This document shows positions 46,081-54,307 of a stretch of DNA of 64,000 nt, in pieces. The stretch comes from Rhodocyclales bacterium (lineage in GTDB: Bacteria; Pseudomonadota; Gammaproteobacteria; Burkholderiales; Rhodocyclaceae), in contig JACPUD010000057.1 of assembly GCA_016192435.1 (NCBI GenBank), positions 1 to 64,000 of the forward strand, in the 5' to 3' direction. Position numbers and translations under genes: made by a program. The notes below the pieces were generated by a model. It did not search any database. It was not told the origin of the DNA and was given only the letters and a program-made list of their open reading frames with translations. Position 1 is the first letter of the stretch. Each line of letters starts with the position of its first letter.

Positions 46081-47484
46081 CTACATGCGCCACTCGACGT
46101 AGGAATAGATGTAGTTCGAGCCGCCGTTCACATTGCCGAGCAGGCGCGAGGTGCCGAAAATGCCCGAGCGGTGCGTGACGCCGAGGCCGACATAGGTTTC
46201 ACCCATGGACTTCACGCCGATCAGGTCGCCCAGGCTGATGTCGATGCTCGGATCGAGATAGTTGAGCAGCCGTGAACTGCTGCGGCCGCGCGCCAGCTGG
46301 TCGCGCAGTTCGACGTAGGGCACGCGTTCTGCATAGGAGATGCCGACGCCCATGCCGAGCCGGGTGCGCACGCGGTGGCTCCAGGGGAAGCCGTAGTAGT
46401 AGGCCTTCATGTAGGCATTGGCCTGCCAGGAATCTTCCTGCAAGCCGCGTTCGTTGTGCCGCAGCAGGCCGATGTAACCGACGAAATCGAGCGGCCAGCC
46501 GTTCAGGCGCTCGATGAAGGGGCGGCCCAGTTCGATGGCGGCGACCCGCGTCTGATCGACGGTGTTGGTCGAGGTGCATTTGAGCAGCATCACCTGGGCC
46601 ACGTCGCAATCGGTGGCCTTGCCGTACAGCGCCTTGACGATCAGCGGCCGGCCCTCGGGCCAGGCGTCGTGCTCGGGAGAAAAATCGTAGGCCAGGCCGA
46701 GGTGTCCGGCCAGTTGGGTGCGGCTGTCGACGATGGGACTGGCGCGCACGCCCGAGGCCCAGCGCGTCGCCGATACGCCGCCGATCAGCCGCCAGCGCGC
46801 GGAAAGCCGGTAGGCCGCGGACAGGGCCAGTTCGGCGTTGACGCCGCCTCCCGGTTCGTAGGCCGGGCGCGTGATGGTCGCTTCGGACGGCCGCACGCCG
46901 TAGTAGTAATTGTTGAGCCGGGCATCGCGTGCGGCGAGCGTGAATTGCGGCTGCACCTGCAGCTTGCCCAGCGCCAGGTCGTAGCGATAGCCGGCGCGGA
47001 TTTCGCTGCCGTCCGATCCGCTGCCCGCGTCGCTCAACAGTTCGCCGAACAGCGTGCCCCAGGAATAGCGCTGCTGATAGCCCAGCCCCAGGTCGACGCC
47101 CGGCCCGCGGTTGGCCATGCCGGCCAGGCTCGCGGGAATGCGGTCGTAGGGGTAGCCCTCGAAACGATAGGCGACAAACGCGTCGAAGCGCGAATCGGGA
47201 GTTTCCCTGAGTTTCAGGCCGACCCGGTAGGCTTCGAGAAAAACGCGCTTGCTCTCGTAGATGTAGATCGGAACAAAGTCGTGGCGCGTGCCCGCGCCGC
47301 TATAGATCGAGTTCTCGAAGCGCATGGCCATGCCGAGCCCGGCACCCCCGGTTGCGACGGGCATGGTTGCCGCGACGATCGGCTGATTGGCGGGCTCCAC
47401 CGCGGCGCCATGCGCCGGCAAGAGGCACAGGCACAAGGCCAGACCCGCCGTTGCCTGCAGTGAATAACCGGGACCAGAAATCAT
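46081..47484 (-). CDS. MipA/OmpV-like outer-membrane beta-barrel protein
   Basis: The 467-residue exported protein has a signal peptide ending AHGAAVE and then the alternating aromatic pattern of a beta-barrel (RFDAFVAYRFEGYPYDRIP, DLGLGYQQRYSWGTLFGELL). Its C-terminal strand ends YIYSYVEWRM. MipA-like proteins scaffold peptidoglycan enzymes or act as porins. ATG 47484 is placed eight bases after GGAG; GTG 47493 is possible. It is longer than typical MipA (about 250 residues), so it may be a distinct subfamily. Confidence 0.72.
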   Translation of the reverse strand: MISGPGYSLQATAGLALCLCLLPAHGAAVEPANQPIVAATMPVATGGAGLGMAMRFENSIYSGAGTRHDFVPIYIYESKRVFLEAYRVGLKLRETPDSRFDAFVAYRFEGYPYDRIPASLAGMANRGPGVDLGLGYQQRYSWGTLFGELLSDAGSGSDGSEIRAGYRYDLALGKLQVQPQFTLAARDARLNNYYYGVRPSEATITRPAYEPGGGVNAELALSAAYRLSARWRLIGGVSATRWASGVRASPIVDSRTQLAGHLGLAYDFSPEHDAWPEGRPLIVKALYGKATDCDVAQVMLLKCTSTNTVDQTRVAAIELGRPFIERLNGWPLDFVGYIGLLRHNERGLQEDSWQANAYMKAYYYGFPWSHRVRTRLGMGVGISYAERVPYVELRDQLARGRSSSRLLNYLDPSIDISLGDLIGVKSMGETYVGLGVTHRSGIFGTSRLLGNVNGGSNYIYSYVEWRM

Positions 47485-47560
47485 TGCACGCACTCCGCTT
47501 TCATTGCGGCGATTGCCGCCGCTGCGCCGAACGCCGCTGCAATCGGCGCCCGCCTAGTAA

Positions 47561-47566
47561 ATTATA
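47561..47566 (-). promoter_or_regulatory. Candidate -10 for the outer-membrane protein gene
   Basis: A perfect TATAAT on the minus strand about 77 bp before the start at 47484. No good -35 or palindrome is visible at the expected spacing. Confidence 0.35.
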
Positions 47567-47589
47567 TGCCCGGCTACGGCCAGCGCTGA

Positions 47590-48132
47590 CTACATGGCGC
47601 CGAGATCCGCAATCGCATCGACCACCATGCCCGTACCGATCGCGATCATCAATATGTCGCCGGCGACGCGCACATAGCGATGACCGGACGGCGGCGGGCC
47701 GATCTGCACCACCAGCGGCGCCGGGACGGAGTAATAGATCACGTCGCGCGGCAACTGGTAGCCGACCCGCCATTTCTTGGCCTGGCCCGGCGGCATGCAG
47801 CCGTTGTTCTTCTTCGCCAGTCCCGGCGGGCAGCCGCGCCCGCGGTAATGCTCGGCGTAATAGTCGCGCACCAGCACGTGCTGCTGCGGCTGAAAGTGGC
47901 GACGATCGCCATCCGAATGGCGGTCATTGTCCTGGCGCGAGTTGCGGTCGTCGTCCTTGCGGTCATCCTTGCGTTCGCCCTTGCGCTCGTCGCGCTGATC
48001 GCCGCGGTCGCTCTTGCCGCCCTTGTCGTTGCCGGCCCAGGCGGGCTTGTCGGCCAGCGCCGGGCCGGCCGCAAAAATTCCGGCAATAAGCAGCACCGTC
48101 GCGCATCTTGTTTTCAGAGCAGGTAGTTTCAT
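47590..48132 (-). CDS. RcnB-like periplasmic protein with charged linker
   Basis: The 180-residue protein has a signal peptide ending GPALADK and a very charged Asp/Arg/Lys stretch (about residues 36-80, RGDQRDERKGERKDDRK). A CPPGLAKKNNGCMPPGQAKK motif with two cysteines follows, then an RcnB-like C-terminal domain (GHRYVRVAGDILMIAIGTGMV). RcnB proteins modulate nickel/cobalt efflux in the periplasm; the linked efflux pump is not in the window. A palindromic site with -10 lies just upstream at 48180-48222. Confidence 0.75.
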   Translation of the reverse strand: MKLPALKTRCATVLLIAGIFAAGPALADKPAWAGNDKGGKSDRGDQRDERKGERKDDRKDDDRNSRQDNDRHSDGDRRHFQPQQHVLVRDYYAEHYRGRGCPPGLAKKNNGCMPPGQAKKWRVGYQLPRDVIYYSVPAPLVVQIGPPPSGHRYVRVAGDILMIAIGTGMVVDAIADLGAM

Positions 48133-48179
48133 GTTGGATCACCGTGTAGGGAATGCATTGAACAGCGAAAGTCAGATGC

Positions 48180-48222
48180 AACATAGCCGGCCCTGGAGAA
48201 AGCTTCTGTGCGATACCGTACA
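48180..48222 (-). promoter_or_regulatory. Crp/Fnr-like palindrome with -10, upstream of RcnB-like gene
   Basis: On the minus strand TGTACGGTATCGCACA (48207-48222) matches the consensus fully and is centred 29.5 bp before TATGTT (48180-48185). The expected start point is about 40 nt before the ATG at 48132. Confidence 0.75.
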
Positions 48223-48255
48223 TTGGCCAGCCGCAGCGTGCCGCGGGCGACAAGA

Positions 48256-49239
48256 CTAGCTGTCGCGCCCCAGGCGATGCAGGATCAGCGCCCGGGTCTC
48301 GCGCACCGCCGCCGCGTAGGGGCTGCCGGCGGGCGTTGCGGCCTGCTCGATGAGCGCCAGCGCCTCTTCGTTGCGCTGCAGATCGGACAGCGTATGCGCC
48401 AGGTTGTTGATCACGGCCACGGCCTGCGGATGACGGGCATGGGTGCGGCGCAGGACGGCCGCGGCTTGCTCGAGCTCTCCCCGCGCGTAATGCCGATGGG
48501 CCAGGCCGATGCCCGCGGCGACATTGTCGGGCCAGCGCTGCAGCGCTGCGGCATACGCGGCGAAGCTGGCGTCCGGCGCGGCGACCCGCTCCATGGCCGC
48601 GACCGCCGCCAGATGGACCGTCTCGCTGGCGGTCGCCGCAATGCGGTCGGGCGGCAGGGTCAGCATCGCCCAGTAATTGCTCTTCTTCCAGGTGTATTCG
48701 AAGACCGTGAACGGCACGGCCAGGCGCCGGGTTTCACCCGAGCGCAGGTGGAGCTCGCCGGCAGGATAGTCGAAGCCGACGACGACGGCATAGTGCCAGT
48801 TGGTGATGAAGCCGACCCCGGTGTCCTGCAGCACCAGCACCGGATTGCCCGCCGCGACTTCGCGCAGCAGGTCGTCGAAACGCGGCGCCAACGGGTAGGA
48901 AAGCTTGCCGTAGCGGCGCGGCGCGGCCAGCATTTCCACCTGCAGGCTGCCTTCGCGCCCCGGCAGATAGACGCGCTTGACCAGTTCGTCCGGCGTCACC
49001 GCGGTGCCGGCATGGACCAGCGTCGTTGCCAGCGCGGCGGGACCGCACTGATATTCCCGCTGGGCAAAGAAGGGCACTTCGCGCAGCTCGCTGCGCTCGG
49101 CGACGCCTTGCGGCCAGGCATCGCGCAGGCTCATGGTTTGCGGCACCAGCGCGGCGCAGCCACTGAGCCCCGCGAGCAGCAAAAAAGCGCCCGCGGTGAG
49201 GCGGGCGCCGGCGAACCAAGCCTGAAAGTCCGGCATCAT
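48256..49239 (-). CDS. PA2778-family cysteine peptidase (C39-like plus TPR)
   Basis: A 327-residue lipoprotein: signal LLLAGLSGC, then a C39-like peptidase domain with the catalytic Cys in REYQCGPAALATTLV and His in TNWHYAVVVGFD. TPR-like helices (about residues 210-320) follow. C39-type domains cleave double-glycine leaders, but PA2778 proteins are of unknown target. The gene is 29 bp after the PA2779-like gene, a pairing known in Pseudomonas and other proteobacteria. The start may be either Met of MMPDF. Confidence 0.85.
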   Translation of the reverse strand: MMPDFQAWFAGARLTAGAFLLLAGLSGCAALVPQTMSLRDAWPQGVAERSELREVPFFAQREYQCGPAALATTLVHAGTAVTPDELVKRVYLPGREGSLQVEMLAAPRRYGKLSYPLAPRFDDLLREVAAGNPVLVLQDTGVGFITNWHYAVVVGFDYPAGELHLRSGETRRLAVPFTVFEYTWKKSNYWAMLTLPPDRIAATASETVHLAAVAAMERVAAPDASFAAYAAALQRWPDNVAAGIGLAHRHYARGELEQAAAVLRRTHARHPQAVAVINNLAHTLSDLQRNEEALALIEQAATPAGSPYAAAVRETRALILHRLGRDS

Positions 49240-49268
49240 TGCTCGGGCTCGGCGCGCGATGCGGACGA

Positions 49269-49622
49269 CTAGCGACGGAAGGCGAAGTACCAGATGAAGA
49301 AGACGACCAGGATCAGCACCACCAGGCCATCGCCGCCGGCAGGAACGGCATTGATCTGGCCGGCGAGGCCGCGGACTTCCTCGTCGCTCATCGACGCGAC
49401 GCGATCCCGCGCATCCTGCGCATCCAGGCCCAGCGCCTGAAACTCGTTCACGGTCTGCGAGCGGCTCAGGTAACTCGATACCAGATTGCGGTCGGCCTGC
49501 ACCGTGGCGGCGGCAGTCACCTGCTCCGTACCGATCATGCTGGCCTGTCCGGTCTGGAAGGGCAGGGTTATGAGAGCAACGGCGAGAAAGCGGCAAAGCA
49601 GTTTCTTGAATGCGGAATTCAT
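49269..49622 (-). CDS. PA2779-family small membrane protein
   Basis: The 117-residue protein has a signal peptide ending TGQASM, a helical region with SRSQTVNEFQALGLDAQDAR and a C-terminal transmembrane anchor (DGLVVLILVVFFIWYFAF). ATG 49622 lies six bases after AGGAG; a second ATG sits too close to it. It is always paired with the PA2778-like peptidase and is its likely partner or substrate. A perfect palindromic site is 95 bp upstream. Confidence 0.85.
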   Translation of the reverse strand: MNSAFKKLLCRFLAVALITLPFQTGQASMIGTEQVTAAATVQADRNLVSSYLSRSQTVNEFQALGLDAQDARDRVASMSDEEVRGLAGQINAVPAGGDGLVVLILVVFFIWYFAFRR

Positions 49623-49716
49623 GGTCATCTCCTGTGGTGGGTCGGATCGGGATCGTCCCCACGCAAGGATGTGTGAGAACTTGTTACGGACTCTGAGCCA
49701 AGCTCTGCGCAAGTTC

Positions 49717-49732
49717 TGTGCGCTGTCGCACA
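49717..49732 (-). promoter_or_regulatory. Perfect Crp/Fnr-like palindrome upstream of PA2779-PA2778
   Basis: TGTGCGCTGTCGCACA is a perfect dyad. At 29.5 bp on the minus strand the hexamer is only CAGAGT (three matches to TATAAT), so the promoter position is less certain than at other sites. Confidence 0.6.
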
Positions 49733-49790
49733 TAGCGCGACAATTGCGCCACTGAATGCTCGTAGCCTTCGACCCTTCAGCCTTGTGCAG

Positions 49791-49814
49791 CGCCGTGTCG
49801 CCAGCGCCAACTCC
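49791..49814 (-). repeat. Dispersed 24-bp repeat, copy 9 (intergenic)
   Basis: On the minus strand GGAGTTGGCGCTGGC, GAC, ACGGCG: one mismatch. It lies 59 bp from the palindrome at 49717. Confidence 0.75.
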
Positions 49815-49853
49815 TGGCCGCTGCGCACCGGTCCGCAGCAGACCGCAGCATGC

Positions 49854-51269
49854 TCACGCCACGCGCAGTTTCGCCTGAACCTCGCGCAGCGCCGTGCGCA
49901 GTCCCTCTTCGACGACCGGATGATAGAAGGGCATCTCCAGCATCTGCGTCACGGTCATCTGGTTCTGCAGCGCCCAGGCCAACAGATGCGCCAGATGCTC
50001 GGCGGCCGGCACCAGCATTTCCGCGCCCAGGAAATCACCCGTGGCGGGATCGGCATAGATGTTGAGCAGGCCCTGGTTCTTCAGCATGATGCGCGAACGG
50101 CCCTGGTCCTGGAAACTTGCCTGGCCGGTCACAAAGCTGCCGGCTTCGAGCAAATGAAAACCGCCGCCGACGATGGCGATCTGCGGATCGGTGAACACGA
50201 TGCCGATCGGTACGCGGCGCTGGACCGGGGTCACCAGGCTGCCCAGCGCGACGCGCGCGGCATTGCGTCCGGCAATGCGCCCTTCGTCGGCCGCCTCGTG
50301 CAGCAGCGGAATGAAATTATTGGCGTCGCCGGCGATGAAGATCGGGCTGGCTCCGCTTGCGCTCAGCGTGCGGGTGGTCAGGGGATCGAAGGTCGGTATT
50401 CCTTTATCGTCGAGCCTGATGCCGGTCTGGTCCAGGCCGATGTCCGACACATTGGGGGCACGCCCGGTGGCGGCGAGGACATAGTCGAAATGTTCGACGG
50501 CCACCTTGCCGTCCGCCCCCTTGCGTCGAAGCGCGACGCGATCGCCTTCGCGTTCCATGGACTCGACATGGGCGTCGGGCTCCAGTGTGAATTCCCGGTT
50601 GAAGGCCGCCACCGCGTAACTCAGAATCTCCGGATCGCTGAGGGGACCGACGCGACCGCCGCGGCCGAGCACCGCAACCCGGACACCCAGGCGGTGCAGG
50701 GCCTGGCCGAGTTCCAGCCCGACGATTCCCGGACCCATCACGGCCACCGATCTGGGCAGGTCGCGCCAGTTGAAAACGTCGTCGCTGATGATCAGGCGCT
50801 CGCCCAGGGATTTGAACGTATCCGGGTAGGTGGCGCGCGAACCGGTGGCGATGACGCTGCTCTTGCACCGGATCAGGGTGTGATCCGCCACGGCTATCGT
50901 GTGGTCGTCCCGGAACACGGCGCGGCCGAGCAGGCGATCCGTCCCGGGAATATCCTGCACATCGCTCAGCACGAAGCCGACAAAACGGTCGCGCTCGCGC
51001 CTGACCCGCTCCATCACCGCGCCGCCATCGATGCGCACCACGCCATCGACATGAATGCCGAAGCCCGGCGCCTTGCCCACCGCGTCGGCGGCCTCGGCCG
51101 CGGCGATCAGCAGCTTGCTCGGCATGCAACCGACCCGCGCGCAGGTGGTGCCGTAGTCGCCGCCCTCGATGATGACGACGCTCGCGCCGGCGGCCTTGGC
51201 CGAACGATAGGCGGCCAGGCCGGCCGTACCGGCACCGATGATTGCGACGTCGACCTGCAGAGTTTGCAT
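49854..51269 (-). CDS. Dihydrolipoyl dehydrogenase-like FAD disulfide oxidoreductase
   Basis: A 471-residue flavoprotein with the FAD loop AIIGAGTAGLAAYRSA and a redox-active disulfide in CARVGCMPSK. The NAD-binding loop AVMGPGIVGLELGQAL, the second FAD motif PIFIAGDANN and a C-terminal FYHPVVEEGLRTAL with the His-Glu acid/base pair complete it. The C-x4-C spacing is standard. It resembles the dihydrolipoamide dehydrogenases not encoded with 2-oxoacid complexes, so the electron acceptor is unknown. A small frame lies immediately upstream. Confidence 0.88.
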   Translation of the reverse strand: MQTLQVDVAIIGAGTAGLAAYRSAKAAGASVVIIEGGDYGTTCARVGCMPSKLLIAAAEAADAVGKAPGFGIHVDGVVRIDGGAVMERVRRERDRFVGFVLSDVQDIPGTDRLLGRAVFRDDHTIAVADHTLIRCKSSVIATGSRATYPDTFKSLGERLIISDDVFNWRDLPRSVAVMGPGIVGLELGQALHRLGVRVAVLGRGGRVGPLSDPEILSYAVAAFNREFTLEPDAHVESMEREGDRVALRRKGADGKVAVEHFDYVLAATGRAPNVSDIGLDQTGIRLDDKGIPTFDPLTTRTLSASGASPIFIAGDANNFIPLLHEAADEGRIAGRNAARVALGSLVTPVQRRVPIGIVFTDPQIAIVGGGFHLLEAGSFVTGQASFQDQGRSRIMLKNQGLLNIYADPATGDFLGAEMLVPAAEHLAHLLAWALQNQMTVTQMLEMPFYHPVVEEGLRTALREVQAKLRVA

Positions 51270-51272
51270 GAT

Positions 51273-51434
51273 TCAGCCCTCCCGGCGCGCATCAGGCGCC
51301 GCAAGATAAGTTTCGAGTTCGTCGGCGCCGCCGATCAGCCTGCGGATCAATGTCGCCGACCGTCGTGTCGCCTTGTTCAGGGTTTTTCCTTCGAGGCCCT
51401 GGGCCGTGGCCAGACTCGGTAGGCTGGGTAGCAT
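51273..51434 (-). CDS. 53-residue small frame upstream of the dehydrogenase gene
   Basis: An ATG-started frame (MLPSLPSLATAQGLEGKTLN) with a basic middle (KATRRSATLIRRLIGG) whose stop lies four bases before the ATG of the next gene. The Shine-Dalgarno for that gene (GGGAGG) is inside its last codons, so the pair would be coupled. No family is recognised; a chance frame is possible. Confidence 0.4.
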   Translation of the reverse strand: MLPSLPSLATAQGLEGKTLNKATRRSATLIRRLIGGADELETYLAAPDARREG

Positions 51435-51547
51435 GGTATTCCTGGCTGATTGAGGGGTGGTCGGACATGCCTCGACCGCGGACGAGGCACTGCTCGTGCG
51501 CGATGGATCAAACGCCCTCGAATCTACCGGTCATGCCATTTGTGGTC

Positions 51548-51563
51548 TGTACGCCAGCGCACA
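51548..51563 (+). promoter_or_regulatory. Crp/Fnr-like palindrome upstream of MlaC-like gene
   Basis: TGTACGCCAGCGCACA is a full consensus match, 100 bp before the gene at 51663. A -10-like GAAAAT sits at 51584-51589, one base closer than the usual 29.5 bp. The rest of the gap 51435-51662 shows nothing else I can name. Confidence 0.6.
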
Positions 51564-51662
51564 GCGCGCCGCGCCGGGATGTAGAAAATCACGCCAAGAA
51601 TTTACGCCGCCCGGTGGGGATGTTTCCCGATCGCCGCGTAATGCGTAATGAGGTCACTTTCG

Positions 51663-52427
51663 ATGCGCAGAAAATTGCTTGCAAGTCTCTCGCTGGTCGC
51701 CGGCCTGGCGGGCAGCGCAAGTACGATTCCCGCGGCTGCGGCAATTCCTGCGGCGCCCAGCGCGGCGTCGGGCAGCAGGCCGGCACCGGCTCCGCTCGGC
51801 GCGGCACAGGATTCCGCACCGGATGCCTTGCTCAGCGCGGCCACAGCGGTGGTGATTGCCCGGCTCAAGGACGACGACAGGCCGAATGCCACGACCACGG
51901 TCGCCGAACTGATGGAGACGACGATCGCGCCCCTGTTCGACTTTCGCCACATGACGCAGCTCGCCGTGGCGCGCAACTGGAAACTTGCCTCGGCCGAACA
52001 GCAGGACTCCCTGGTGCCCGAGTTCAAGGTGCTGCTGGTGCGTACCTACTCGGCAGCACTGGTGAATTTTCGCGACGAGGTGATCGACTACAAGCCGCTG
52101 TCGCTGACGCCGGGCGCATCCGATGTCACGGTCAAGTCGACCGTGAAGAAACCCGGGGTCGAGCGCATGAGCATCGACTACGACATGGAAAGGATGACGG
52201 ACGGCTGGAAGGTGTACGACATTCGCGTTGCCGGCATCAGCCTGACCACGACTTATCGCTCCTCCTTTGCCGAAATCATTCGCGAAGGCGGGGTAGACAC
52301 CCTGATCAGATACCTCGTGGCGAAGAACCGCCAGGCGCGCGCCGGGCCCAGGTCCGATGACAGCGAAGCCAGGGGCCTGATCCTGCTCTACGGCGTCGCC
52401 CCCAGCCTGCTGCGCGGCCATCGCTAG
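51663..52427 (+). CDS. MlaC/Ttg2D-family lipid-binding protein
   Basis: A 254-residue exported protein with signal peptide ending AAAAIPA, an Ala/Pro linker and the MlaC domain. That domain has FDFRHMTQLAVARNW, LVPEFKVLLVRTYSAAL, GVERMSIDYDMERM and GWKVYDIRVAGISLTTTYRSSF. MlaC ferries phospholipids between outer- and inner-membrane Mla complexes; no mlaFEDB genes are beside it, so it is a stand-alone homologue. ATG 51648 is an alternative start. Confidence 0.87.
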   Translation: MRRKLLASLSLVAGLAGSASTIPAAAAIPAAPSAASGSRPAPAPLGAAQDSAPDALLSAATAVVIARLKDDDRPNATTTVAELMETTIAPLFDFRHMTQLAVARNWKLASAEQQDSLVPEFKVLLVRTYSAALVNFRDEVIDYKPLSLTPGASDVTVKSTVKKPGVERMSIDYDMERMTDGWKVYDIRVAGISLTTTYRSSFAEIIREGGVDTLIRYLVAKNRQARAGPRSDDSEARGLILLYGVAPSLLRGHR

Positions 52428-52477
52428 CCGCTGGCCGGCGCGTCCGCTCCCTCCCTATCCGTTCAATGTGCGCCCAG

Positions 52478-52493
52478 TGTGTGCCAGCGCACA
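52478..52493. promoter_or_regulatory. Crp/Fnr-like palindrome between convergent genes
   Basis: TGTGTGCCAGCGCACA lies only eight bases from the end of the minus-strand gene at 52501 and 51 bases after the plus-strand MlaC-like gene. No -10 fits on either strand. Its place between two gene ends is unlike the other sites. Confidence 0.4.
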
Positions 52494-52500
52494 CCGGGCG

Positions 52501-53427
52501 TCAGGGCGTCCGGATTTCGCCCCGCGCGCGCAAGTACTCCTTGCGCTTCATGGCGAGGTATTCGCCCTGTTCCAGTTCATGCAGTTGGCGCGGATGGCGC
52601 TCGACCGCGGCGAACCAGTCATGCAGGCTTTTTTCAAGCCGCGCCTGGGGCGGCATGGACAAGGCGCCGAGATATGACTCGATTGCAAGGTAATAGCGCA
52701 TGGTGTTGCGCTCCACCAGGCCGCGCATGCCGCCGATGTAGATCGGCCGGCCGTCGGCCTGTTTGCCGGCGACGGTGAAGCCCAGCTTGTCGCTGGCTAT
52801 GGTGGCCAGGTAGGCTTGCATCGCCACCTTGCCGGCAAAGCCGTAGGCGTAGGAATAAGTCAGATGCAGCAGGGTCCGGCCGCCGTCCAGCGGCGCTGCC
52901 TCGAGCGTGATCCGGTAATCACGGGTACTGAGCGGCCCCTCGTCGGCGCTCAGCATGATTTTCAGGTAGTCCGGACCTGCGGCGGCGACGCGCCAGGCAA
53001 AGTCCACCGGGTAGGCGTCATCCAGCGGCTGCTCGTGTTTCTTGCCGATATACACGCGCAGGCTGCTGCCGTCGGTCGCAGCGCGGCAGTACTTGGTATT
53101 CAGATGCAGCAGCAGGATGTCGCACCAGCGTGCCGGTCCGTTCAGCTCGCTGCCCGCCGCTGCAAACGGATGATTGACCAGGGCGTGGATGCTGCCCGCG
53201 ACACCATCGGCGGTATCGGCGGATTCCAGGTAGAGCGGACGCTGGAACGGATTGTCGCCGGGTCGCTTGAGCAGGACTTCGTAGTTGGCGCGCAACGCGG
53301 CAGCGGCATTCGCAGCGGATTCCGCGGCGGGGGCGAGACCCGCGGCGCAGCACGCCAGGGCCGTTGCCAGCAGCCGCAGCCTCCCCCGCGCCGTGGTCGC
53401 CCGCGACGCCGGCCCTGAAGGCAGCAT
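52501..53427 (-). CDS. Hypothetical exported protein
   Basis: A protein of about 308 residues with signal peptide (LRLLATALACCAAGLAPAAES). The beta-rich mature part contains NPFQRPLYLESADTADGVAG, WCDILLLHLNTKYC and YIGKKHEQPLDDAYPVDFAW. It looks like a START-like or lipid-binding barrel found in some beta- and gammaproteobacteria, but I cannot name the family. Several starts are possible (GTG 53475, ATG 53451, 53436 or 53427); 53427 gives the simplest signal peptide. It is divergent from the gene at 53535. Confidence 0.68.
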   Translation of the reverse strand: MLPSGPASRATTARGRLRLLATALACCAAGLAPAAESAANAAAALRANYEVLLKRPGDNPFQRPLYLESADTADGVAGSIHALVNHPFAAAGSELNGPARWCDILLLHLNTKYCRAATDGSSLRVYIGKKHEQPLDDAYPVDFAWRVAAAGPDYLKIMLSADEGPLSTRDYRITLEAAPLDGGRTLLHLTYSYAYGFAGKVAMQAYLATIASDKLGFTVAGKQADGRPIYIGGMRGLVERNTMRYYLAIESYLGALSMPPQARLEKSLHDWFAAVERHPRQLHELEQGEYLAMKRKEYLRARGEIRTP

Positions 53428-53485
53428 TTGATCCATCGATGCACTACACATGGTTGCAGCATGTACCCTGATCACCCGCCGGGTC

Positions 53486-53528
53486 TGTGGCTCACCGCAC
53501 AGACAGCGCCGTGACCGAAGCCTAGCCT
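53486..53528 (+). promoter_or_regulatory. Crp/Fnr-like palindrome with -10 for a possibly leaderless gene
   Basis: TGTGGCTCACCGCACA (53486-53501) is centred 29.5 bp before TAGCCT (53523-53528). Seven bases after this hexamer comes the ATG at 53535, so the predicted start point coincides with the start codon. The site also lies upstream of the divergent gene ending at 52501. Confidence 0.65.
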
Positions 53529-53534
53529 GAATCC

Positions 53535-54008
53535 ATGAAATCGGCGTCCATCAATGTCGGCATACTGTGCATCGCCCTGGGAACCGCCCTGGCCTGGGCC
53601 GAGGTCACGCAATACCCGGACGCCGCGCCTGAATCCGCATCCGCCGCGGTCATCCTCGAGCAGCCAGGCCCGGTCGTGGCTCCGGCGCCGGTTGCCAGAA
53701 TATTGGAGCCGCCGCTGGACGTGGCGGCCTTGAAGACGCGACTGCGGGAAACCCGCGCGATCGGCGCATTTGCCAAGCTCGCACTGAGCAATCAGATGGA
53801 TGACCTGGTGCAGGAGTTTCGCTCGCTTCACCTGGGCGGACAGAGCAACAACGTCACCAAGCTGCGGCAGCGCTATGACCTGCTGGTGCTCAAGGTGCTC
53901 GCCCTGATCCAGGACGGCGATCCACCCCTGGCGCGCACCATCGCCGGGTCGCGCGAGGCAATCTGGACCATTCTTGCCGATCCGGAACAGTTCAAGTCAG
54001 TCGGCTAA
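53535..54008 (+). CDS. Hypothetical exported protein
   Basis: A 157-residue protein with a signal peptide (MKSASINVGILCIALGTALA), a Pro/Ala linker (about residues 26-60) and a helical C-terminal domain with RETRAIGAFAKLALSNQMDD and LRQRYDLLVLKVLALIQDGD. No family is recognised. The promoter places the start point on the ATG, so the mRNA may be leaderless; there is no Shine-Dalgarno. It is followed after 19 bp by a second small exported protein. Confidence 0.65.
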   Translation: MKSASINVGILCIALGTALAWAEVTQYPDAAPESASAAVILEQPGPVVAPAPVARILEPPLDVAALKTRLRETRAIGAFAKLALSNQMDDLVQEFRSLHLGGQSNNVTKLRQRYDLLVLKVLALIQDGDPPLARTIAGSREAIWTILADPEQFKSVG

Positions 54009-54027
54009 GTCTCACGGGAGAGGCGTC

Positions 54028-54288
54028 GTGATCAAATTTGCCAGGGCTGCGGCCCTCGTATTCACCCTGGCGGCGCTGTGCGTCGGGCCATCGGCGGCGG
54101 CTGCAATCACGGACCCGGCACTGCTGCAGGACCTGACCGCCGTCATCGTACTGCTGGGCTTGCCCTGCGATCGAGTGGTCGATGCCGCGCGGCAAGCGGA
54201 CCGCAGCCACAGCGCGACCTGCAGGAACGGCAAGCGCTACCGGGTACTCGTGAACGCCGCAGGCCGGGTTGTCGCCCAGAAACAGTAA
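54028..54288 (+). CDS. Small exported protein with two cysteines
   Basis: An 86-residue protein starting at GTG 54028 (GGGAGAGG six bases upstream) with signal peptide ending SAAAAIT. Its mature part has GLPCDRVVDAARQADRSHSA and TCRNGKRYRVLVNA, so the two cysteines probably form a disulfide. The fold resembles small periplasmic PepSY-like inhibitors, but this is weak. It is co-transcribed with the gene upstream. Confidence 0.62.
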   Translation: MIKFARAAALVFTLAALCVGPSAAAAITDPALLQDLTAVIVLLGLPCDRVVDAARQADRSHSATCRNGKRYRVLVNAAGRVVAQKQ

Positions 54289-54307
54289 GCTAAAAACCGC
54301 AGTTCCA

